From: Phycisphaerae bacterium
Lineage (GTDB): Bacteria > Planctomycetota > Phycisphaerae > UBA1845 > UTPLA1
Assembly (NCBI GenBank): GCA_035275405.1
Contig: DATEMU010000005.1
Coordinates: 1-64,000 of the forward strand
DNA: 64,000 bases
Direction of reading: 5' to 3'
The notes beneath the pieces were generated by a model. It worked only from the letters and a program-made list of their open reading frames with translations, was not told the origin of the DNA and searched no databases. Positions 16,203 through 26,724 of this stretch are shown one piece after another. Each line of letters begins with the position of its first letter. The stretch's first letter is position 1. Made by a program: the position numbers and the translations under genes.

Positions 16203-17753
16203 ATGGCCCAACAGACTATCGCCATTCTCGACTTCGGGGCGCAGTACGTGCAGCTCATCGCCCGGCGGGTCCGCGAGAATCAGGTCCATTCGCTGGTCTT
16301 CGCGCCGGATGTATCGCCGGAACAGCTCAGGAAGAACAACGTCATCGGCATCATTCTTAGTGGCGGGCCGGCCAGCACCTACGCCGCCAAGGCCCCCAAA
16401 CCGCAACCTGGAATCTTTGACCTCGGCCTGCCGGTGCTGGGGATTTGTTACGGGATGCAGGTCGCCTGCCAGCAATTGGGGGCGAAGGTGGTGGCGTCAT
16501 CGCAGCGGGAGTTCGGGCGGACCAAGCTGGAAGTCGTCGCGGGAGATTCGCTGCTCGCGCACATCCCGAAGGCGACGACGGTCTGGATGTCGCACGGCGA
16601 TATCGTGACCAGTTTCGGTGCGGAGTTTGTCACGCTCGCGCGGACGCCCACGTGTCCCCATGCAGTGGTTCGCCACCGCGATCGACCCCTGTGGGGCGTG
16701 CAGTTTCATCCGGAGGTGACACACACACCCGAGGGTGGTCAGATTCTTCGCAATTTTCTCTATGACATCTGCAAGGCCGACGGCTCGTGGAACGCGGGCT
16801 CGATCATCGACCAGTCGGTCGAGGCGATCCGCGCCAAGGTGCGGCCCGGATCGCAAGTGATCTGCGGACTCTCCGGCGGAGTAGACTCGGCGGTTACGGC
16901 GGCGCTGGTCCACAAGGCCGTCCCCGATCGACTGACGTGCATTTTCGTCGACAACGGCCTGCTCCGAGCCAACGAGCGCGATCGCGTAGAGGCGATCTTC
17001 CGCGGTCACTTCAAACTGGAGCTTCGCGTCGTCGACGCCGCCGAGCGGTTTTTGAAGAGGCTGGCGGGCGTGACGGACCCGCAGGAAAAACGGATTCGGA
17101 TCGGCCACGAATTCATCGAGGTCTTCAAGGAAGAGGCCCGGCGCATCCCCAACGCGCATTATCTGGCGCAGGGGACGCTCTACCCGGACGTGATCGAGTC
17201 CGGCCACTCCACCGCCGGGACGACCGCGAACATCAAATTGCATCACAACGTCGGCGGCCTGCCGGCGGAACTCGGCTTCGAGCTGATCGAGCCGCTCCGC
17301 GACCTTTTCAAGGACGAGGCCCGAGTCATCGGCGAAGTCCTGGGCCTGCCCGAGGAAATGATCTGGCGGCACCCCTTCCCCGGCCCCGGACTGGCCGTGC
17401 GGATCATCGGCGACGTAACGCGCGAGCGCTGCGACCTCCTGCGCCAGGCCGACCGGATCATCACCGAGGAGATCGCCGCCTCCGGCTGGCAGCGCAAGGT
17501 CGCGCAGGCCTTCGGCGTGCTCATGCCGGTCTCCAGCGTCGGCGTCATGGGCGATGGACGGGCCTACGCCGGACAGCAGGCTGTCGCGGTGCGCCTCGTG
17601 GAATCGACGGATTTCATGACCGCCGACTGGGTGCACATTGACCCCGGCATCCTCTCGCGGATCTCGACGCGGATCACGAACGAAGTGCCCGGCATCAATC
17701 GCGTGGTCTACGATATCACCAGCAAGCCGCCCGGCACGATCGAGTGGGAGTAG
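16203..17753 (+). CDS. guaA: GMP synthase (glutamine-hydrolysing)
   Basis: It converts XMP to GMP with glutamine and ATP in the cytoplasm. The 516-residue protein is full length. The N-terminal class I glutamine amidotransferase has its nucleophile Cys82 in GICYGMQ, and the His-Glu pair in QFHPEVTHTPEG. The ATP pyrophosphatase domain has the P-loop GLSGGVDSAVT (about residue 221). The C-terminal dimerisation part contains HPFPGPGLAVRIIG and ends KPPGTIEWE, as in known GuaA. It is monocistronic in appearance, between a terminator and the Rrf2-type regulator. Confidence 0.97.
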   Translation: MAQQTIAILDFGAQYVQLIARRVRENQVHSLVFAPDVSPEQLRKNNVIGIILSGGPASTYAAKAPKPQPGIFDLGLPVLGICYGMQVACQQLGAKVVASSQREFGRTKLEVVAGDSLLAHIPKATTVWMSHGDIVTSFGAEFVTLARTPTCPHAVVRHRDRPLWGVQFHPEVTHTPEGGQILRNFLYDICKADGSWNAGSIIDQSVEAIRAKVRPGSQVICGLSGGVDSAVTAALVHKAVPDRLTCIFVDNGLLRANERDRVEAIFRGHFKLELRVVDAAERFLKRLAGVTDPQEKRIRIGHEFIEVFKEEARRIPNAHYLAQGTLYPDVIESGHSTAGTTANIKLHHNVGGLPAELGFELIEPLRDLFKDEARVIGEVLGLPEEMIWRHPFPGPGLAVRIIGDVTRERCDLLRQADRIITEEIAASGWQRKVAQAFGVLMPVSSVGVMGDGRAYAGQQAVAVRLVESTDFMTADWVHIDPGILSRISTRITNEVPGINRVVYDITSKPPGTIEWE

Positions 17754-17835
17754 TCGTCCCCTCACGAACCGTTGCATGCGCGGGCCGCGGCTGTTAGACT
17801 GACTCCGATCTTTGGCCGGAGGTTCGGGCTGACCG

Positions 17836-18288
17836 ATGATCTACTCGACCGGTTGCGAATATGGCATTCGTGCGTTGATGAATATGGCCCGCCAGGCGCC
17901 GGACGGGAGATTCCTGCTCCTGCGCAAGGTCGTGGGGGGCGACGAATTGCCGGCGCACTTCGTGGGGAAGATCCTCCAAACGCTCGTTCGCGAGAAGATT
18001 CTCATCTCCGCCAAGGGACGCGGGGGCGGCTTTGCCCTGGAGCGCCCGCCGGAGAAGATCACCCTTCGTCAGATCGTCGATGCGGTGGACGGCCCTCAGC
18101 GGATTCAGCAATGCATTCTCGGCTTTTCGTCCTGCGACGATACCCAGCATTGCCCGCAACACGACGAATGGGTCGAGGTCCGGCAGCACATTGAGCGCAT
18201 GCTGGATCACACGACGCTGGCCGATCTCGTCCGGTCGCAGGATCGCAAACGCGCCCGCTCCGGCCGCCCGGTCGCTCGCCGAAAATGA
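17836..18288 (+). CDS. Rrf2-family transcriptional regulator with three conserved cysteines
   Basis: The protein has 150 residues. The N-terminal winged helix has the family start (STGCEYGIRALMNMA) and the wing motif GRGGGFALERPPEKITLRQIVDAVDG. The C-terminal part has CILGFSSCDDTQHC, the three-Cys cluster used for Fe-S binding in IscR, NsrR and RsrR relatives, so it may sense iron-sulfur status, nitric oxide or redox state. Target genes are not evident; its 3' neighbour is gltX, on the same strand with 51 bp between them. Confidence 0.88.
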   Translation: MIYSTGCEYGIRALMNMARQAPDGRFLLLRKVVGGDELPAHFVGKILQTLVREKILISAKGRGGGFALERPPEKITLRQIVDAVDGPQRIQQCILGFSSCDDTQHCPQHDEWVEVRQHIERMLDHTTLADLVRSQDRKRARSGRPVARRK

Positions 18289-18339
18289 CCGAATTCTCCC
18301 CCGCTTGAACTATGATGACGGTCGGAGCATCATGCCGGT

Positions 18340-19998
18340 ATGTCCGGAGATAACACGATCCGTGCGCGCTTTGCTCCCTCGCCGACGGGGTATCTGCACG
18401 TGGGCGGGGCACGGACCGCGCTGTTCAACTGGTTGTTCTGCCGGCAGCATGGCGGGCGATTTATCCTGCGCATCGAGGATACGGACATCCTGCGTAACAT
18501 CGAGGGGGCCGAGCAGAAGCTGATCGACGATTTGCGGTGGCTCGGAATCGATTATGACGAGGGACCGGACATCGGTGGGCCGCTGGGACCGTATCGGCAG
18601 AGTGAGCGGCGGGATTTGTACGACGCCGCGGCAAAGAAACTGCTGGCCTCCGGCGATGCCTACTATGCCTTCGACACAGCGGAGGAGTTGGAGGCGATGC
18701 GCCGGGAGGCGACGGCGCTGAAGCAGTCGTTCAAGTATCCACGGCCGAAGGTGTTGCCTACCGAGGCGGACGCGGCGCGGGCGCGGTCCGAGGGCCGGCC
18801 CGTTGTCATCCGTTTCAAGACGCCCCTTGAGCCCATCACCGTCCACGATGAAATCCTCGGCGACGTGACTTTTGCCGCGGGGGAAATCGAAGACCTCGTC
18901 ATCGTGAAATCCAACGGGTGGCCGACGTATCACTTCGCGGTCGTGGTGGATGACGCGGCGATGCAGATCACGCACGTTCTGCGGGCGCAGGAGCACCTGA
19001 TGAACACGCCCAAACACGTGTTCATGCAGCGAGCCCTCGGCTACGCGCCGCCGCGTTACGCGCATCTGCCGCTCGTGTTCAACATCGACGGGACGAAGAT
19101 GTCCAAGCGTGACAAGCACAAGGTTGTACGAACGGCGACGAAGAACCTGATCAAACAGGGCAAATGGACGGCGGACGACGTGGCGCGGATCGCTGAATGC
19201 AAAGCAGCGGCGGCGACAGCGTGGCTCGACAAGGCCGAGACCGAATTGGACATGACGCAGGTCGGGCGGCTCGCGACGGCTGCCGGAGTCGAAATTCCTG
19301 AGATTGACGTCCACGATTTCCGCGCGAGTGGTTATCTACCTGAGGCGCTGGCGAACTTCGTCGCCCTGATCGGCTGGTCGCCCGGCGGCGATCGCGAAAT
19401 GCTCACGCGCGAGGAGATGACCGCCGAGTTCAGCCTCGACCGGATCAATAAAACAGCGGGCCGGTTCGATCGCGAGAAGCTCCTGGCGATGAATACGGTC
19501 TATTGCGCGGAGGCGGCGCCGGAGCGGCTGTTGGCGGGCTTTCGCGATTACGCGCAAGCGGGCGGATCGCCGCTCGCGTCGCTCGACGACAAGACGCTTG
19601 CCGACGTGCTCCGCGTGTGCAAGGGCTTCCGCACGTTTCACGATATCGACCTTAAGGTCGGCATCCTCTTCGCCCCGGACGAGTCCGTGCAATACGACCC
19701 CAAGGCAGTCAAGGACGTGCTGGAGAAGAAAGAAGGCGCGGGCTACGCGATGTTGGAACGCCTGCTGCCACCGCTCGAATCGTTGGAGCCATGGACCGCT
19801 GAGCGGATCGACGCGCTGGTCAAGGAGATCTGCGAACAAACCGGCGCGAAGACCAACGACGTCGCCCAACCCCTCCGTGTCGCCCTGACCGGCCGAACGA
19901 TCAGCCCGGCGATCGGGGAGACGCTGGCGCTGCTCAGCAAGGAGCGAACGCTGCGGCGAATTCGGCGTTGCCTGGAAACCCGAAACCCATCGCAATAG
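18340..19998 (+). CDS. gltX: Glutamyl-tRNA synthetase
   Basis: It charges tRNA-Glu with glutamate. The 552-residue class I synthetase shows the HIGH equivalent in APSPTGYLHVGGARTA (residues of about 11-26), KMSKRD (about residue 249), FNWLF and RIEDTD. An extra stretch after KMSKRD (KHKVVRTATKNLIKQGKW and following) lies before the usual GYLPEALANFVALIGWSP, so this enzyme has an insertion relative to typical GltX. The C-terminal helical anticodon-binding part is present. A separate glnS lies 1.5 kb downstream, so a strict Glu-specific role is expected. Confidence 0.95.
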   Translation: MSGDNTIRARFAPSPTGYLHVGGARTALFNWLFCRQHGGRFILRIEDTDILRNIEGAEQKLIDDLRWLGIDYDEGPDIGGPLGPYRQSERRDLYDAAAKKLLASGDAYYAFDTAEELEAMRREATALKQSFKYPRPKVLPTEADAARARSEGRPVVIRFKTPLEPITVHDEILGDVTFAAGEIEDLVIVKSNGWPTYHFAVVVDDAAMQITHVLRAQEHLMNTPKHVFMQRALGYAPPRYAHLPLVFNIDGTKMSKRDKHKVVRTATKNLIKQGKWTADDVARIAECKAAAATAWLDKAETELDMTQVGRLATAAGVEIPEIDVHDFRASGYLPEALANFVALIGWSPGGDREMLTREEMTAEFSLDRINKTAGRFDREKLLAMNTVYCAEAAPERLLAGFRDYAQAGGSPLASLDDKTLADVLRVCKGFRTFHDIDLKVGILFAPDESVQYDPKAVKDVLEKKEGAGYAMLERLLPPLESLEPWTAERIDALVKEICEQTGAKTNDVAQPLRVALTGRTISPAIGETLALLSKERTLRRIRRCLETRNPSQ

Positions 19999-20012
19999 AG
20001 TAGCAGTGTATT

Positions 20013-20693
20013 ATGGCGAAACGCACGATCACACTTTCGTTTGTCCTGGCGTTGACCTTGATTTTGGGTTGCAAGCGCGAAGATCCGATGGCGATGTTCG
20101 TCAAGAAGATGGACAGCGCCCCGGCCTCCGAGCGCCCGCCGAATTGGGAGGAAGTCAAGCAGCTGATGGCCCGGCCCGCGCCGATCGTCGGCGCGGTCGC
20201 GCCCGACTTCAGCTTGCCGAGCGTCGACGGCAATCAGTCGCTCACAATGAGCCGGCATCGCGGCGAGCACCCGCTGGTGCTGATCTTCGGCAGCTTCACC
20301 TGACCGCCCTTCCGGCGCCAGTCTGGCGCCCTCGAGAAAATGTACCAAAGCTATCGCGACCGCGCCGCGTTCCTCTTCGTGTATGTCCGCGAGGCGCACC
20401 CGACAGACGAATGGCGGATGCCGGTCAATGAAGAGGAGGGCGTCCTGTTCGCGCAGCCGAAGACGCTCGAGGCGCGTCATGATGTGGCCCGGCAGTGCTG
20501 CAACAAGCTCTCACTCACAATGCCGACGGTCGTCGATTCGATCGATAACCGGGTGGACGGATTGTACGCCGCCTGGCCGGAGCGAATCTTCATCGTCGAT
20601 CGCGAAGGCCGCATCGCCTACGCCGGCGGTCAAGGGCCGTTCGGCTTCAAACCCGCCGAGGCCGAGGCGTGGTTGAAGAAGAATCTACGATGA
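20013..20693 (+). CDS. Iodothyronine-deiodinase-like selenoprotein (lipoprotein), Sec encoded by TGA at 20301
   Basis: Two adjacent frames, 20013-20303 and 20340-20693, are in phase; the intervening codons are open except for one TGA at 20301-20303. Read through it, the product is 226 residues with selenocysteine at position 97. The context is LVLIFGSFT-U-PPFRR, matching the deiodinase active site (FGSCT-U-PPF or PSF in vertebrates), and the following FVYVREAHPTDEW matches the deiodinase YIEEAHxxDGW block, with the conserved His. Further matches are VVDSIDN, PERIFIVDREG and GPFGF before the C-terminus. The fold is thioredoxin-like. The N-terminus has a lipobox (LTLILGC), so the protein is anchored outside the inner membrane. 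The vertebrate Cys two residues before Sec is Phe here. A SECIS-like hairpin lies directly after the TGA. Substrate unknown: it may be a reductive dehalogenase or a peroxide/thiol enzyme. Homology is clear; Sec use is inferred. Confidence 0.85.
20301..20330 (+). promoter_or_regulatory. Candidate bacterial SECIS element
   Basis: The TGA at 20301 is followed, 10 nt later, by a 7-bp perfect stem (GGCGCCA at 20314-20320 with TGGCGCC at 20324-20330) and a three-base loop GTC. The loop lies 17 nt after the UGA, within the spacing used by bacterial SECIS elements, and it begins with the GU that SelB usually requires. It lies inside coding sequence, as bacterial SECIS elements do. A very short loop is the main weakness. 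Confidence 0.65.
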
Positions 20694-20726
20694 TGACGGC
20701 TCTACCGATTGGCCGAGGCCCGCCGA

Positions 20727-21452
20727 ATGATCCTCAAATGTCTGTCGATCGCGCTGCTGTTCATTCTTGCGCTGTTCAGCGCGGGTTGCATCATTCCCGT
20801 CCCTATCGCCGTGCTTCCGGTTCGCGGCATCGGTAGCGGCGATACAATTGAATTCCGCGACAAGCAGTCAGAAAAACTAAAATGCTCGGGGTGGGCGATT
20901 GTCTGCCGATCCAAGGCATGGGACTGGCATGGTTTTTCAACAGACGAAGTCTCTTGCCGACTTGTCCATGTGGCCAATGGAAAGGCCACTTTGCCGGAAG
21001 AGTGGAATCTTTCGATCTTGTGGCTTGTTCCGAACGAGATTGCTTGGGGATACGGCCTCGCCGCGTTAGGGAGCAATCCACTGTACACACTTGCGGCAGT
21101 ACCGTTTTGGGTCATACCTCTCCCCATAGTCGTTCCACTCGAACAGGTGCGCATCATTCCCCTGATTTCGGGCTATTATCCTCCTTCAGAGGTCGCGTCG
21201 TTTCATGTCTATCGTCAACGATTTGCGCTCGGTTCGGAATCAAATCGGAATGTCTGTTACCTATCCCCCAACCGTCCCGTCGTGGCTACCCAATATTGGA
21301 GGAAGCTAGAGAGAATTCTGAATTCCCCACGCAACCCTTGGGGAATTGAAGGCCAAGATTGGATATTCCTTGAGCCTCGCGAACGCGAACTTGCCCGAGC
21401 AATTATCGATGGCGAGCTTCGGCACTTGGTCCCGCAGCGCTATGATCGTTGA
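20727..21452 (+). CDS. Putative lipoprotein of unknown function
   Basis: From ATG 20727 the product is about 241 residues (a TTG at 20709 in frame is less likely). The N-terminus is a signal helix ending in LFSAGC, a good lipobox. The mature part has Trp-rich and hydrophobic stretches ([34 protein letters not shown]) and a polar C-terminus. The base composition is less GC-rich than its neighbours, which may mean recent acquisition. It begins 34 bp after the selenoprotein gene, so the two are probably cotranscribed. No family is recognised. Confidence 0.65.
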   Translation: MILKCLSIALLFILALFSAGCIIPVPIAVLPVRGIGSGDTIEFRDKQSEKLKCSGWAIVCRSKAWDWHGFSTDEVSCRLVHVANGKATLPEEWNLSILWLVPNEIAWGYGLAALGSNPLYTLAAVPFWVIPLPIVVPLEQVRIIPLISGYYPPSEVASFHVYRQRFALGSESNRNVCYLSPNRPVVATQYWRKLERILNSPRNPWGIEGQDWIFLEPRERELARAIIDGELRHLVPQRYDR

Positions 21453-21523
21453 GTAGCTGCTCTTTGACGTGCATTCCTCTCTTCGCCTCCTTATCATGTC
21501 TGCCTCATAGGCGAGGACATGAC

Positions 21524-23235
<1,712 letters not shown>

Positions 23236-23239
<4 letters not shown>

Positions 23240-23817
23240 ATCGAGATCAGGGCCAGGATGAAGTGGGGCCGGCGTCCCTGCCCGCCCATTCTGCGGGCAT
23301 ACCCGCTCCAGGCCTTAAGCGGTCGGTGTTTGATGGATACGAACGCTGCCTGCCTCATTGGAGACTAACGGGGGCAACATACTTTGTGACATGGCGCTTG
23401 TTCCCCGGCCAGCCAGAGCTTCGTCCAGACGAGAGGAGCTTGGTCGTCTCTGCGTTGGAACATTTCGCTGACGAGCGCTACCAACTCATGGCCTATGTTG
23501 TCATGAATGACCACGTCCATGTCTTGGTGCAGCCCTGCGGTGATAATTTACTCGAGGCCATTACCCATTCTTGGAAGTCCTTCACAGCGAACCGCGCACA
23601 ACGCTCGCACAATAGAAAGGGACGCGTTTGGCAAGATGAGTCGTTCGACCGGATTGTTCGCGATGAAGCGGAGTTCTACCAAAAGCTCTATTACATGCTG
23701 AACAATCCATTCAAGCGATGGCCGGAGTTGACGGATTACTCGTGGATGGGCGTTCATGAGATGTTCAAAGACCTATTTGTCGATCGGTCGGGCGGGCAGG
23801 GACGCCCGCCCCACTAG
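23236..23817 (+). CDS. REP-associated tyrosine transposase (RAYT), IS200/IS605-like
   Basis: The open frame continues from far upstream, but the real start is probably GTG 23236, which overlaps the glnS stop (GTGA) and gives 193 residues. It has the Y1 transposase HUH pair in MNDHVHVLV and a catalytic Tyr region in [19 protein letters not shown]. The [11 protein letters not shown] start and [15 protein letters not shown] block are typical of the TnpA-REP family, which handles REP palindromes. Both ends carry REP-like hairpins with a 17-bp inverted match. It may be a domesticated or resident single-copy element. Start choice is the main uncertainty. Confidence 0.85.
23271..23811. mobile_element. 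RAYT element bounded by inverted REP-like palindromes
   Basis: GGCGTCCCTGCCCGCCC at 23271-23287 is the exact reverse complement of the sequence at 23790-23806, 502 bp further on. Each end also folds: TGCCCGC pairs with GCGGGCA around 23279-23299, and GGGCGGGC pairs with GCCCGCCC around 23790-23811 with an AGGGAC loop. Both ends lie inside the RAYT reading frame. This matches the paired REP hairpins next to RAYT genes. No target-site duplication was sought. Confidence 0.7.
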
Positions 23818-23881
23818 CCCTTCGCATATTTTCGCCTTAAGCGTTACAATTCAGCCCTCAACTAACCCCGGAGGAAAAACC

Positions 23882-26698
23882 ATGAAATCGTTCCTGCGTT
23901 CGTTCGTCGTCGCCTTGGTCGTCGCTGCCTATTCGACGCCGGCCATTTTCGCCGCGAACAAGCCGGAAAAGATCACCACCGTCGAGGGCATCACCGAGTA
24001 CCGCCTCGCCAACGGTCTCAAGGTGCTGCTCTTCTCTGACCCGTCCAAGCCGACCGTGACGGTCAACATTACCTACTTCGTCGGCTCGCGGCACGAGGGC
24101 TATGGCGAGACGGGAATGGCCCACCTGCTGGAACACATGGTCTTCAAGGGCACGCCGAATCACCCGCAGGTCTGGAAGTCGCTCGAGGACCATGGGGCGA
24201 GTTTTAACGGCACGACCTCCTTCGACCGCACGAACTACTTCGAGACGATGGCCGCGACGCCGGAGAACCTGGAATTCGGCCTGAAGCTTGAGGCTGACCG
24301 CATGGTCAACAGCCACATCGCCAAGAAAGACCTCGAGTCCGAGTTCAGCGTCGTTCGCAACGAGTTCGAGATGGGCGAGAACAATCCGCTGGCCGTCCTC
24401 GAAGAGCGCATCTGGTCCACGGCGTATCTCTGGCACAACTACGGCAAGAGCACGATCGGCTCGCGCGAGGACATCGAGCGCGTGCCCATCGACCGGCTCC
24501 AGGCGTTCTACAAGAAATTCTACCAGCCGGACAACGCGATGCTCGTCGTCGCCGGTCAGTTCGACGAGGCCAAGACGCTGGCCCGCATCAACGAAATCTA
24601 CGGGGCCATCCCCAAGCCGACGCGAGTCCTCGACGCGACGTACACCGTCGAACCCGCGCAGGACGGCGAGCGCGAAGTGACGCTGCAGCGCGTGGGCGAC
24701 ATCCAGGCCATCGGCGCGGCGTATCACATCTGCTCCGGGACACACGAGGACATGCCGGCGCTGGATGTTCTGGCCAACATCATGGATACCACCCAGACAG
24801 GCCGTTTGTACAAGGCCCTCATCGAAACCCAGATGGCCACGCAGGTCCGGGCCTCCGCTGAGTCGCTCTTTGACCCCGGTTTGATCTCGTTTTCCGCCCA
24901 GGTGGAGGCCGACAAGCCCCTGGAGCCGGTCCGCAAGACGCTGCTGGCCACGATCGACAAGATGACAACGGAGGATGTGACGCGCGAAGAAGTCGAGCGG
25001 GCCAAGAACTCATACCTCAAGCAGTTCGAAATGCTCATGGGTGACAGCGGCCGCGTCGGCGTCACGATCTCAAATTGGGCGGCGCAGGGCGACTGGCGGC
25101 TGATGTTCCTGTACCGCGACCGCATGAAGAAGGTGACGCCGGAGGATGTCCAGCGCGTCGCGGCGCACTACCTCAAGCCGAGCAATCGCACCGTCGGCGT
25201 CTTCCTGCCAACGAAGGAGCCCGAGCGGACCACGGTCCCGCCGCCGCCGGACGTCATCACCATGCTCAAGGACTACAAGGGCGAGACGGCCGTCGCCGCA
25301 GGCGAGGCGATCGAAGCGACGCCGATGGCAATTGAAGCGCGGACACAGCGCGGTCAGTTGGCCAACGGGATCAAGACGGCCCTGCTTGCGAAGAAGAGCC
25401 GCGGCGATCGTGCCTTTGTGGAATTGGTCCTGCATTACGGCAGCGAATCGACGCTGAAGGGCCGCACCGACGCCGCCGAGTTCATCGCCCCCATGCTGGA
25501 ACGCGGCACGACCAAGCACACGCGGCGTGAGGTCGCGGACGAATTGGACAAGCTCAAGGCCAACGTTCGCATCGGCAGCGGCGGCGGCGGAGGGGGCCGG
25601 CGCGGCGGTCGCATGTTCGGCGCGGGCGGCGGGGCGCTGGGAACGCTCTCCGTATCGATCGAAGCCACGCGCGAGAACCTGCCCAAGGTCATCGCCCTGG
25701 TCGGCGAGATGCTCCGCGAGCCCGCCTTCCCGCAGGACGAGTTCGACAAGCTCAAGAAGCAGCGGGTCAGCGGCATCGAGCAGCGCCGCTCGGAGCCTAC
25801 GATGCAGGCGATGAACGCCCTGCGGCGAAAAACGTCGCCTTACTCGTCCGACGATATCCGCTACGTGCCCACCATTGACGAAGAGATCGAACGGACCAAG
25901 GCGGTCAAGCTGGAAGACGTGAAAAAGGTCTATTCCGATCTGGTCGGCGCGAGTTTCGGCGAACTGGCCGCCGTCGGCGCATTTGAGCCGGGCGACTTGA
26001 CCGGTCAGTTCGACAAGATCCTCGCCGGCTGGAAGAGCCCGAAGCCCTTCGAGCGCGTGGCGATGGCGTATCACGAGATCACGCCAGAGGACGTCATCCT
26101 CAAGACGCCCGACAAGGCCATGGCCCTGATCCTGCTGGGCACCACGCTGGAGCTGCGCGACGACGAGCCCGAATACCCCGCCGCGCAGATGGGCAACATG
26201 ATCCTCGGCCAGGGCGGCGACTCGCGGCTGCTCAATCGTCTGCGGCAGAAGGAAGGCTTCTCCTATTCGGTCAGTTCCGCGCTGAGCGTTCCGTCGCAAG
26301 ACCGGGCGGGGAGCCTGATGATCTTCGCCAACTGCAATCCGGAAAACGCGGGCCCGGCGATGAAGGCCGCCCAGGAAGAATTGCAAAAATTCCTCAAGGA
26401 TGGCATCACGCAAAAGGAACTGGACGACGCCAAGAAGGGCTACGCTCAGCAGGTCAAGGTTCAATTATCGCAGGATGGCGCCCTGGCGGGAATGCTCGCG
26501 CGGCAGACCTACATCGGCCGCACGATGAAGTTCATGCAGGAGCAGATGGACAAGATCGACGCCCTGAGCGTGGACGACGTGAACTCCGCCGCGCGAAAAC
26601 ACATAAATGCGGACAAGTTCATCAACATCCAGGCGGGCGATTTGCAGGAAGTAACGCCGCCCGCCGCCGAGCCGGCGCCATCAGGAAGCGCGGGATAA
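23882..26698 (+). CDS. M16-family zinc peptidase, double-domain, exported
   Basis: ATG 23882 follows CCGGAGG and gives 938 residues with a cleavable signal (FVVALVVAAYSTPAIFA). The zinc site HxxEH is His81-Leu-Leu-Glu84-His85 (MAHLLEHMVFKGT), with the third Glu in the following block (SEFSVVRNEFEMGENNP). A second M16 half from about residue 480 lacks HxxEH and is the usual inactive partner (GLRQKEGFSYSVSSALS). A Gly-rich GGGGGGRRGGR run sits around residue 566. It is a processing protease of the pitrilysin or mitochondrial-processing-peptidase type acting in the periplasm. It follows the RAYT and stands alone. Confidence 0.92.
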   Translation: MKSFLRSFVVALVVAAYSTPAIFAANKPEKITTVEGITEYRLANGLKVLLFSDPSKPTVTVNITYFVGSRHEGYGETGMAHLLEHMVFKGTPNHPQVWKSLEDHGASFNGTTSFDRTNYFETMAATPENLEFGLKLEADRMVNSHIAKKDLESEFSVVRNEFEMGENNPLAVLEERIWSTAYLWHNYGKSTIGSREDIERVPIDRLQAFYKKFYQPDNAMLVVAGQFDEAKTLARINEIYGAIPKPTRVLDATYTVEPAQDGEREVTLQRVGDIQAIGAAYHICSGTHEDMPALDVLANIMDTTQTGRLYKALIETQMATQVRASAESLFDPGLISFSAQVEADKPLEPVRKTLLATIDKMTTEDVTREEVERAKNSYLKQFEMLMGDSGRVGVTISNWAAQGDWRLMFLYRDRMKKVTPEDVQRVAAHYLKPSNRTVGVFLPTKEPERTTVPPPPDVITMLKDYKGETAVAAGEAIEATPMAIEARTQRGQLANGIKTALLAKKSRGDRAFVELVLHYGSESTLKGRTDAAEFIAPMLERGTTKHTRREVADELDKLKANVRIGSGGGGGGRRGGRMFGAGGGALGTLSVSIEATRENLPKVIALVGEMLREPAFPQDEFDKLKKQRVSGIEQRRSEPTMQAMNALRRKTSPYSSDDIRYVPTIDEEIERTKAVKLEDVKKVYSDLVGASFGELAAVGAFEPGDLTGQFDKILAGWKSPKPFERVAMAYHEITPEDVILKTPDKAMALILLGTTLELRDDEPEYPAAQMGNMILGQGGDSRLLNRLRQKEGFSYSVSSALSVPSQDRAGSLMIFANCNPENAGPAMKAAQEELQKFLKDGITQKELDDAKKGYAQQVKVQLSQDGALAGMLARQTYIGRTMKFMQEQMDKIDALSVDDVNSAARKHINADKFINIQAGDLQEVTPPAAEPAPSGSAG

Positions 26699-26724
26699 TG
26701 CATCGGCCGCGAATGCGGTTGTGA

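Noticed and set aside
20301-20303. TGA at 20301 as a normal stop or pseudogene mutation
   Set aside because: The downstream frame keeps deiodinase-like motifs and an in-phase, undamaged C-terminus, and the TGA sits at the family's Sec site with a hairpin behind it.
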